Shown: positions 18,143 to 26,100 of the stretch, piece by piece
How the letters are laid out: each line of letters opens with the position of its first letter
How positions within the stretch are numbered: position 1 is the stretch's first letter
NCBI GenBank assembly: GCA_016281335.1
Contig: JAEEIK010000044.1
Location: 1-64,000, forward strand
Reading direction: 5' to 3'
From: Lachnospiraceae bacterium
GTDB taxonomy: Bacteria > Bacillota > Clostridia > Lachnospirales > Lachnospiraceae
Length of the DNA stretch: 64,000 nt
Position numbers and translations under genes: made by a program
The notes under the pieces: generated by a model
Told to the model about the DNA's origin: nothing
The model's database searches: none
What the model saw: the letters and a program-made list of their open reading frames with translations, nothing else

Positions 18143-18812
18143 TTATCTTTTCCTCTACTATGGATACCAGCTTTTCTTCAACTTCTTCTATCGACATATC
18201 CGAGGTATCCACCAGAACGGCATCATCAGCCTGCTTTAAGGGAGATATCTCCCTGGTCATATCCCTGTGGTCTCTTTCTATGATATCCGCTTCTATCTGA
18301 GCCAGCTCACAATCCTCGCCTTTGGCTTTCAGTTCGTCATAACGTCTCTTCGCCCTTACCGCGCTGGATGCAGTCAGATATATCTTTACCTCAGCCTTAG
18401 GCAGCACCACAGTACCTATATCCCTGCCGTCCATTACAAGAGCTTCCTTTTCTGCCAGTTTCTGCTGAAGTTCCACGAGTTTTGTCCTGACATCAGGATT
18501 AACGCTTGACTTGGAAGCCATACTGCTGACTTCTTCTGTCCTTATCAGGCCGCTTACGTTCTCACCGTTAAGCAGCACCTGCTGCATGCCGTTCTCAAAA
18601 GCTATGCTTATGTCCGCTTCTTTGCACTTATCACTTATTGCCGTTGCATTTTCCGGATCCACTCCGCACCTGATAAGATACAGGGCCATTGCACGATACA
18701 TCGCCCCGGTGTCGACATATATGACACCAAGCCTTTTTGAAAGGCTTTTTGCTATCGTACTCTTACCTGCGCCTGCAGGCCCGTCAATCGCTATCGAAAA
18801 CACCTTTTTCAT
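18135..18812 (-). CDS. cmk: Cytidylate kinase
   Basis: Phosphorylates CMP and dCMP with ATP. From ATG 18812 the protein has 225 residues, the family's usual size, and begins MKKVFSIAIDGPAGAGKSTI with the Walker A loop. VDTGAMYRAMALYLI and MDGRDIGTVVLPKAEVKIYL are diagnostic. A longer in-frame reading to 18929 would overlap plsY and lacks homology-like features. AAAGGG lies about 8 nt upstream of the chosen ATG. It is 19 nt downstream of plsY and overlaps ispH by 8 nt. Confidence 0.95.
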   Translation of the reverse strand: MKKVFSIAIDGPAGAGKSTIAKSLSKRLGVIYVDTGAMYRAMALYLIRCGVDPENATAISDKCKEADISIAFENGMQQVLLNGENVSGLIRTEEVSSMASKSSVNPDVRTKLVELQQKLAEKEALVMDGRDIGTVVLPKAEVKIYLTASSAVRAKRRYDELKAKGEDCELAQIEADIIERDHRDMTREISPLKQADDAVLVDTSDMSIEEVEEKLVSIVEEKING

Positions 18813-18831
18813 CGCAATATCCCTTTCATTG

Positions 18832-19536
18832 TCACTCGTTCTTTTGCTGAGCATCTTCCCCTGTCTTGTTCTTTTTGAAAACGTAGGTCTTTCTCTCTGT
18901 ACCGTTAAGCAGCTTCTTAATATTCTCATGATGTCTGATAAAAGCCATGGCGCTGATGATAAATGCGACTATTATCATCTCTGTAAGCACGGGCTGCGGT
19001 ATCTCACCGCCTCCGTATGCCTTAAAGCCTCCGAATAAGCACATAAGCAGTGTCTGTACAAAAAAGCTTATGGTGAGCAGCATGGATGAGAGCGATACAT
19101 AATGTGTGAGCGCCACCATGCCGAAGAAAAGCAGAAGATTCTGGGGAATATAAGACCAGTGGAAAGCCAGTATCATGCCGCCCATGGCTGCTATGCCCTT
19201 GCCTCCCCTGAAGTTCAAATAGAACGGGAAGTTATGTCCGAGTATTCCGCCGAGTCCGGTATAGAGCTTCAGCAGATATATCTCTTCCGGATATTGATTC
19301 CTGAAAATAAAATATACCAGGGTTACCGCAATTATGATCTTGCCGAGATCGGCCAGCATCACATAGAGTCCCGCTTTTTTCCCAAGTACTCTCAGGGCAT
19401 TGGTGGTACCTGCATTACCACTGCCTTTTTCCCTGATATCTATCCCCTTCATCCTGCCATAGATATATGCGGTCTGAAACAGTCCGAAGCAGTATCCTAT
19501 GACAAGACATAATATCTTAGTTCCCATCAAGTCCAT
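18832..19536 (-). CDS. plsY: Glycerol-3-phosphate acyltransferase PlsY
   Basis: Membrane enzyme that transfers an acyl group from acyl-phosphate to glycerol-3-phosphate, the first step of phospholipid synthesis. It has 234 residues with five or more membrane helices. The three conserved loops are present: GSGNAGTTNALRVLGKKAG, NFPFYLNFRGGKGIA and a later His-containing loop (THYVSLSSM). It lies 12 nt from der and 19 nt from cmk. Confidence 0.96.
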   Translation of the reverse strand: MDLMGTKILCLVIGYCFGLFQTAYIYGRMKGIDIREKGSGNAGTTNALRVLGKKAGLYVMLADLGKIIIAVTLVYFIFRNQYPEEIYLLKLYTGLGGILGHNFPFYLNFRGGKGIAAMGGMILAFHWSYIPQNLLLFFGMVALTHYVSLSSMLLTISFFVQTLLMCLFGGFKAYGGGEIPQPVLTEMIIVAFIISAMAFIRHHENIKKLLNGTERKTYVFKKNKTGEDAQQKNE

Positions 19537-19548
19537 CTGTTTTTCCTT

Positions 19549-20880
19549 TCAGTCTTCATCTCTCTGTCTGATAATGAACTTCAGCGGAGTCCCGGCGAAG
19601 CCGAAGGCCTCCCTGATCTTATTCTCTATATATCTTGTATAAGAGAAATGCATGAGCTCCTTATCGTTCACGAAAATCACAAAGGTAGGCGGTTTCACCG
19701 ATGCCTGTGTGATATAGAAGAGCTTCAGTCTCTTTCCCTTGTCAGTGGGCGGCTGCTGCATAGCCACTGCTTCAGCCATTATCTCATTTAAGACACCGGT
19801 CTGAACTCTCATGGCATGATTCTCTACTACGGCGTCTATGGTCTCATAAAGCTTTATCAGTCTCTGACCTGTCTTTGCGGATACGAACATCTTCTCGGCA
19901 TAAGGCATGAAAGCAAGGATATTATCCAGTTTCTCGGTAAACTCCTTCATGGTCTTATTGTCTTTTTCTATCAGGTCCCATTTATTCACGACAATTATCA
20001 TGCCCTTGCCGCGTTCATGGGCGATGCCTGCTATCTTGGCATCCTGTTCGGTCACGCCTTCTTCGGCATCGATCACGAGAGCAGCCACATCACAGCGCTC
20101 AACCGCAGATACGGTACGGACTATCATGTACTTCTCGAGTTCTTCCTTTATCTTGCTTTTTCTGCGAAGTCCGGCCGTATCGATGAAAACATATTCTTTG
20201 CCGTTATGCTTTACCCTGGTATCCACCGCATCCCTGGTGGTGCCGGCTATATCCGACACGATCAGACGGTTTTCTCCGAGCAGCTTATTGATTATGGAAG
20301 ATTTGCCCACATTTGGCTTACCGATTATAGCTATTCTCGGAGTATCATCTTCTTCCGCTTCCCCGGTATCTTCCGGGAAATAACTTATCACCTTATCAAG
20401 CAGATCGCCCAGGCCCTGCTTTTCCGCAGAAGATATGGGATAGGGTTCATCCAGCCCGAGATTATAGAATTCATATACATCAGGCATCTGCTTTTCATAA
20501 TTGTCAACTTTATTGACCGTGAGTATCAGCGGCTTCCTGCTTCTTCTGAGCATGTCCGCCACTTTGGAGTCAGCGTCGGTCAGCCCCTGCTTTGCATCCG
20601 TCATAAAAATGATGACGTCCGCGGTATCAATTGCTATCTGCGCCTGTTCCCTCATCTGTGAGAGTATCACGTCTTTGGAATCAGGCTCTATTCCTCCGGT
20701 ATCGATGAGCGTGAACTGCCGTCCCAGCCATTCCACGTCCGTATACAGACGGTCCCTGGTAATGCCCGGAGTATCTTTTACTATAGACAGTCTTGCTCCC
20801 GCAAGCGCATTGAAAAATGTGGATTTACCGACATTGGGCCGTCCTACGACGGCCACAACGGGTTTGTTCTTTCTGCTCAT
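19549..20880 (-). CDS. der: Ribosome-associated GTPase Der (EngA)
   Basis: Double GTPase needed for 50S subunit assembly, 443 residues. Two G domains are clear: GRPNVGKSTFFN with DTGGIEP and NKVD in the first, and GKPNVGKSSIIN with DTAGLRRK and NKWD in the second. A KH-like C-terminal domain ends in ENKIREAFGFAGTPLKFIIR. The start overlaps the tyrS stop codon (ATGA). Confidence 0.98.
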   Translation of the reverse strand: MSRKNKPVVAVVGRPNVGKSTFFNALAGARLSIVKDTPGITRDRLYTDVEWLGRQFTLIDTGGIEPDSKDVILSQMREQAQIAIDTADVIIFMTDAKQGLTDADSKVADMLRRSRKPLILTVNKVDNYEKQMPDVYEFYNLGLDEPYPISSAEKQGLGDLLDKVISYFPEDTGEAEEDDTPRIAIIGKPNVGKSSIINKLLGENRLIVSDIAGTTRDAVDTRVKHNGKEYVFIDTAGLRRKSKIKEELEKYMIVRTVSAVERCDVAALVIDAEEGVTEQDAKIAGIAHERGKGMIIVVNKWDLIEKDNKTMKEFTEKLDNILAFMPYAEKMFVSAKTGQRLIKLYETIDAVVENHAMRVQTGVLNEIMAEAVAMQQPPTDKGKRLKLFYITQASVKPPTFVIFVNDKELMHFSYTRYIENKIREAFGFAGTPLKFIIRQRDED

Positions 20881-22097
20881 AACGTATACTTCATGAAGTT
20901 CTTCTTTCCTTTTTTCAGAATGAAGTCACTTTCAAAATCTTCTTTCTTAAAACCGGTCTTTATATCTGTTATCTTCTCGCCATTCACTGTAACGCCGCCC
21001 TGCTCAACATTTCGTCTCGCATCGCCTCTTGATCCCGCAAGCGAAGCCTTAACCAGCAGAGTAACGATATCTACCTGACCATCCGTGAAATCATCGGCAG
21101 TAAGTATTGTGGAAGGAATGTTTTCGGAATTGCCGCCACCGGCAAACAGCGCATGACTTGCTTCCTTTGCCTTGTCAGCTTCCTCTTTTCCGTGAACCAG
21201 ATTGGTCAGTTCCCATGCAAGTATCTCTTTTGCATCATTAAGCTGTGAGCCTTCCCATTTTTCCATATCCCTGATCTGCTCCATAGGCAGGAAGGTCAGC
21301 ATCTTGATACACCTGATCACATCGGCATCGGCGACATTTCTCCAGTACTGGAAGAATTCATAGGGTGTAGTCTTCTCTGCATCCAGCCAAACTGCATTAC
21401 CTGCGGTCTTACCCATCTTATTTCCGTTTGAATCGGTAAGAAGAGTAATAGTCATGGCATATGCATCCTTGCCGAGCTTCCTTCTGATAAGCTCGGTTCC
21501 TCCCAGCATATTGCTCCACTGGTCATCACCACCGAATTCCAGATTGCAGTTGTACTTCTGGAACATGTAATAAAAGTCATAAGACTGCATGATCATGTAG
21601 TTAAACTCAAGGAAGGAAAGTCCCTTTTCCATACGCTGTTTGTAGCACTCAGCCCTGAGCATGTTGTTAACGGAAAAGCATGCTCCGACTTCCCTTAACA
21701 GCTCGATGTAATTCAGGTTCATAAGCCAGTCGGCATTATTCACCATCAGGGCTTTGCCCTCCGAAAAATCGATGAATCTCTCCATCTGCTTCTTAAAGCA
21801 CGCTGCATTATGATCGATGTCTTCTCTTGTAAGCATCTTTCTCATATCGCTTCTGCCGGAAGGATCACCTATCATGGTGGTACCGCCTCCGATAAGAGCT
21901 ATAGGCTTATTTCCTGCCTGCTGAAGTCTCTTCATCAGCGTAAGCGCCATAAAATGGCCGGCCGTAAGGCTGTCCGCAGTACAGTCAAAACCGATATAGA
22001 AAGTGGCCTTGCCGCTGTTTATCAGTTCCCTTATTTCTTTTTCATCTGTCAGCTGCGCCAGCAGACCTCTCTCTTTTAATTCTTCAAAAATCTCCAC
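20877..22097 (-). CDS. tyrS: Tyrosyl-tRNA synthetase (GTG start)
   Basis: Charges tRNA-Tyr. From GTG 22097 the protein has 406 residues and starts (M)EIFEELKERGLLAQLTD, the standard opening. The HIGH-type motif is in SLTAGHFMALTLMK, the KMSKS-type motif is KMGKTAGNAVWLD, and a C-terminal S4-like domain ends the protein. GGGAGG lies 8 nt before the GTG; the longer in-frame reading to 22181 runs into the palindromic repeat and is rejected. No T-box leader is visible, which is notable for a Firmicute tyrS. Confidence 0.96.
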   Translation of the reverse strand: MEIFEELKERGLLAQLTDEKEIRELINSGKATFYIGFDCTADSLTAGHFMALTLMKRLQQAGNKPIALIGGGTTMIGDPSGRSDMRKMLTREDIDHNAACFKKQMERFIDFSEGKALMVNNADWLMNLNYIELLREVGACFSVNNMLRAECYKQRMEKGLSFLEFNYMIMQSYDFYYMFQKYNCNLEFGGDDQWSNMLGGTELIRRKLGKDAYAMTITLLTDSNGNKMGKTAGNAVWLDAEKTTPYEFFQYWRNVADADVIRCIKMLTFLPMEQIRDMEKWEGSQLNDAKEILAWELTNLVHGKEEADKAKEASHALFAGGGNSENIPSTILTADDFTDGQVDIVTLLVKASLAGSRGDARRNVEQGGVTVNGEKITDIKTGFKKEDFESDFILKKGKKNFMKYTL

Positions 22098-22121
22098 TTT
22101 CGTTTCCTCCCTGCTTTTTGG

Positions 22122-22170
22122 CCTTCTCCTCGAGGAGAAGGTGTCAGCCTTTAGGCTGACGGATGAGGTG
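22122..22170 (+). repeat. REP-like dispersed palindromic repeat, copy A
   Basis: A perfect 18-bp palindrome, CTTCTCCTCGAGGAGAAG (22123-22140), is followed by the hairpin GTCAGCC-TTTA-GGCTGAC (22143-22160) and GGATGAGGTG. It lies between the nudix gene and tyrS. I know this style of sequence as a common intergenic repeat of gut Firmicutes. A related copy in the other orientation is at 5228-5281. It may fold in the transcript ahead of tyrS. Confidence 0.7.
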
Positions 22171-22174
22171 TATT

Positions 22175-22735
22175 CTAACACAAAACCCCAAACTTTGCAA
22201 AAAAATACGCCGCCACCTGTGCCCTCGAGCTGAATTCCTCATTTTCCACCAGTTCCGCCACTTCTTCCCGGCTGTAAAGCTTCGCGGTAATATCCTCATT
22301 TTCGGAAGCATGGCTTTCTATCTCACCTTCCACTTCCGCAAATATAACTCTGTTCTTTATATCCGAAAGCGCCACTGCGGCAAATGAAGGCGGCAGTGCA
22401 TCTATGATACGTACCAGCTTAAGTCCGGTCTCTTCATAGAGTTCCCTTCTCACACAGTCTTCAATGCTCTCGCCTTCTTCGACCATTCCTGCACAGAGGT
22501 TATAGATATACCTGTTTGCCCCCATCCTGAATTCTCTGAGCAGCAGCATCCTGTCACCGTTATAGGCGACTATGGAGACACCGCTCACCCGGCTCCCAAG
22601 CTCTGAGGGATCCGACATATCCGCATGCGAGACTATCTCAAAATTCTTTTCTTTGCCTGCTCTGTTTTCATACACCAGGCGGTAGCTTTTAAGATACCTG
22701 CCACCGCCTGTCTTTTCCATTCTTTTAAGTTTCAT
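22175..22735 (-). CDS. NUDIX hydrolase (ADP-ribose pyrophosphatase-like)
   Basis: Hydrolyses a nucleoside diphosphate linked to another group, probably ADP-ribose or a relative. It has 186 residues from ATG 22735. A perfect Nudix box (GX5EX7REUXEEXGU) spans GMVEEGESIEDCVRRELYEE plus TGL. The opening MKLKRMEKTGGGRYLKSYRL is typical of the NudF-like group. An alternative TTG start at 22753 overlaps the yraN stop codon (TTGA) and has AGGGA 8 nt upstream, so six more residues are possible. Confidence 0.92.
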   Translation of the reverse strand: MKLKRMEKTGGGRYLKSYRLVYENRAGKEKNFEIVSHADMSDPSELGSRVSGVSIVAYNGDRMLLLREFRMGANRYIYNLCAGMVEEGESIEDCVRRELYEETGLKLVRIIDALPPSFAAVALSDIKNRVIFAEVEGEIESHASENEDITAKLYSREEVAELVENEEFSSRAQVAAYFFAKFGVLC

Positions 22736-22749
22736 TATCTCACAAAACC

Positions 22750-23112
22750 TCAAAAGCCACGTCCCTGATAGTCAAAAGCATTCTTATACCACTCGATGCT
22801 GTTGTCATCCATAACAATAACATCATAACGTATATCAGTATCGCTTGCAACAGCCATGCGGCTTCTGTAATGATCGCTGACCTTACAGATATTCTTCTGT
22901 TTTGTTTTGGTCACGGCTGCGCCTGCGCTTTCCAGTCCGCCTTTGTGCCGCTGTTTGACTTCAAAAAAGACAAGGCAGCTTCCATCCCGGCCAATGATAT
23001 CTATTTCTCCGGTCCTGATCCGGTAGTTCCGTTCACAGATATCAACGCCGTTTTCCTTCAGAAAGCGTACTGCCCTGTCTTCTCCAATATTTCCGTCTTC
23101 TCTTGTATTGAT
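22750..23112 (-). CDS. yraN: YraN (UPF0102)-family nuclease-like protein, apparent AUC start
   Basis: A 120-residue protein of the YraN family, related to Holliday-junction resolvase-fold nucleases; precise function not established. The core motif is present: YRIRTGEIDIIGRDG followed by CLVFFEVKQRHKGG, with the E, D and E-x-K residues of the nuclease site. The expected opening MNTRE appears as NTREDGNIGEDRAVRFLKEN preceded by the codon ATC at 23112-23110. GGAGG lies exactly 7 nt upstream (23124-23120), and an in-frame TAA at 23130-23128 rules out an earlier start. No ATG or GTG exists near the expected N-terminus. It therefore seems to start at AUC (or the adjacent AUA). It ends just before the nudix gene. 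Confidence 0.85.
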   Translation of the reverse strand: MNTREDGNIGEDRAVRFLKENGVDICERNYRIRTGEIDIIGRDGSCLVFFEVKQRHKGGLESAGAAVTKTKQKNICKVSDHYRSRMAVASDTDIRYDVIVMDDNSIEWYKNAFDYQGRGF

Positions 23113-23127
23113 TATCCTTCCTCCGCT

Positions 23128-26100
23128 TTATTTGATCTTAAAGCTTCCCTTTGCCGCTCCGGCATATTTCCCTTTTCCGAAAACAGCCACAACAGCCTTT
23201 CCGCTCATCAGGTTATTGTAATACTTTATCTCATACGCATCCCCGTGTATCAGTGTCTTCTTGAGCAGCACTTCGGTTTTTCCGGGGATCAGCTTTTCGC
23301 CGCTGAAACTTAAGGCCTTGGCCGGTTTATTGTCATTTTCCTTAGCGTAGATCTTGATCTTCGATGCTGACATATCAGTTACGCCTGCATCTGCGGAATA
23401 TATTGTCACATCCTTGATTATCGTTCCTTCGGCATAGTTTATACCCCGGCTCTTTATCTCCAGCTGCGCCTTTGCGCTCTTTGCCCCCATTAACTCAGGC
23501 TTATTGTTCTTAACTTCTGCGCCGTTAAGTTTCAGACTGACGGTATACTGTGATGCATCAAGGAGTGTTCCGTCTTCATCAACATATACCTTCAGATTTA
23601 TCTTTCCTTTTTTAGAGCAGATCATGTCAGCGGCATTTACACTGATGCACTCTTCGTTAAACGGCGCCTTCTCTATCTTATAACCCAGGTTCTTTATCGC
23701 CGCGCAGCCGGCATAATTGCCTATGAACTTTATGCTGTAGGCTGCATCACCGGCACTGTTTTTCTTAGGAAAGCTTATCTTATAATCGCGTCCCGCATAG
23801 AGTTTTCTTCCGGCGAAGTTAAGGCTTACTGCAGGTCTCGAGCCGTCAGCCTTGTAAATAAGCTTTTCCACAGATGTCTCCACTTTAGGTTTGGCGCTTT
23901 TATCTGCTACGATCTTAAAAGTCTTTGTTATTGCTCCGATATAATCACCTCTGCCGGCGATGGATACCCTTGCCTTTCCGACATTGACATTATTGCTGTA
24001 GTAGATTTCATAATCCTTATGAAGTACCAGTTCATGATCTAAACTCGTTACATGGATATACTGATCTATCTTCTTTTCCTTCCCGTCATACATAAGCTTA
24101 TCAAACTTATCCAGCTTAACACTTATATCCAGACCGCCCACGCCTATGGATGCTTCGAGCGTCTTCTTACTGCCTGCGAAGTTACCGAGACCGATAAGAG
24201 CAAGTTCTTCCCTTGTATTCTCCAGCTTAAAATCCTTGTTTTTAAGTTTGATACCGTTATAAAAGACAGCAGTCGTAACCTTAGCTTTTTTCTCCCTAAT
24301 CACGTCAGAAGTAACCGCATCGGCAATATCCGCTGTTTTAATATAGAACTCCTGTACATATTTAAATCTGTACATTCCCTTACCGCTGATAACTGCCTTT
24401 GCGCAGTTGCCATCGGAACTTGCATTTTTATTATTCTTATATTTCACCGTGTAATCCGTTCCTTCATACAGTTCCCGGCCTTTGTACACTACCTTCACCA
24501 CCGGCTTTATGGTGCTTCCGGTATATGTGGTCTCATACCTCTTGCTTACTGTATTGTAGGATACGATATCCATTCCCTTGTCGGCTATATCCGTTACAAA
24601 GCCAAAGCTGATGCCGCTGATATCCTCTACTACCGTCTCATTTTTGCTCACTGTATCGTCGCTGATACTGTCTTTGTTATCCGGTGTCTTCGGCTCTCCG
24701 TCACCCTCTGTATTTGTTTCTTCTTTTTTCTGCTCTTCCTGTTCCTCTTTTTTCTGCTCCTCTGTCTTCTCGTATATCTCAAACGTAAGCGTCTTTATTC
24801 CTGTATAATCTCCTATACCGTACAGGCTCACGCTTGCAGTGCCGATCTCGGTATTATCACTGTAGATGCAGACATAGTCGTTATACGGTACAAGTACGGT
24901 ATCCCCGTCTTTAACACTGATCTCCGGAGTTTTTGCGCTTCCGTCATAAACGATCTTCTCGGAATATACAAAATCTAATGTCTCTATATTCTTTCCACCC
25001 TCCTGGACATTTCCGTTAGCACTAACAGAGGAAATATCAAGGTTTTCTACAACAAGCCCCTTCTCGCCTTTGGAGATAAAGCTTCCCTCCAAAGCTCCGT
25101 TTCCTTTTCCTGCAACGGTCACCACTGCATTATTGCTCTTAAGCTCCGCGCTTATGTCCTCATCATCATTAAGCGGAATTCTCAGTTCATTGATGTTATT
25201 TTTTTCATCGAGTTTTACACTTACACTCTTGGAATCGCTTTCCACTTTCTGTGCTAAGGCTCCATCCGTAAGAGTATAGGCAAGCGCTTTATTGGAACTG
25301 ATAATGCTTAAAGCTTCGGTACTCATAAACCTGATGTTTTCGGAAGCCTTAGCTTTATCGATAAGTTTCAGATCCACGGTTTCAAAGCCCCGGTCTTCCT
25401 CTGCAGTGCTGTTTGCAACACCGTTCACATACTCAAACAGGCTGTTGCCCTCGTCATCTTTTATGATGATATCCGCAACTTCTCCGTTAGCCAGTTTGCA
25501 GCGCATTTTACAACGCATCTTGCAGCGCATTTTGCAACGCATCTTGCAGCGCATTTTGCAGCGCATCTTGCAGCGCATCTTACAGCGCATTTTACATCTC
25601 ATCTTGCAACGCATCTTGCAGCGCATGCTCATGCCTGAAGGTGCTTTCGGATAAGTCACCATGTATTTTTCAAGTTCCTCATCATCTGAAGCATCCCAGT
25701 CAGAAAGATCCATATCACCAGGATGATCTTTAATATATTGCTCTTCATCGGCATCCCATTCCATATAAGTGGTATAGAACTCTTCATCCGCATCGGTCCA
25801 GCCAAGCATCTCCTTGCAGCGCATCTTGCAGCGCATTTTACAGCGCATCTTACAGCGCATGTCCATATCATCGGGGGCCTTGGGATAAGTCAGCATATAT
25901 TTCTGCAGCTGGATATCATCATCCGCATTCCAGTCGCTTATATCATCAGCCCCGGGATTTTCCGCAAGAAACGCTTTTTCCTCCTCGGTGAAATCCATAT
26001 AATAAGTGAAGAATTCTTCATCTTCAGCCGTCCATCCGTTTGTTCCGTCAAAAGGATTCCAGCTCTCCGGGTCAAAATATCCTCCGTCGTTCCATGGCGC

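Noticed and set aside
19816-20661. Plus-strand frame of 281 codons opposite der
   Set aside because: Shadow of a certain gene; no start signal.
22098-22174. T-box leader upstream of tyrS
   Set aside because: The gap is too short and contains only the palindromic repeat; no T-box core is visible.
25495-25860. Could the 12-bp repeats be a CRISPR array or satellite?
   Set aside because: Units are head-to-tail with no spacers, lie in frame within a long gene and vary only at synonymous sites.
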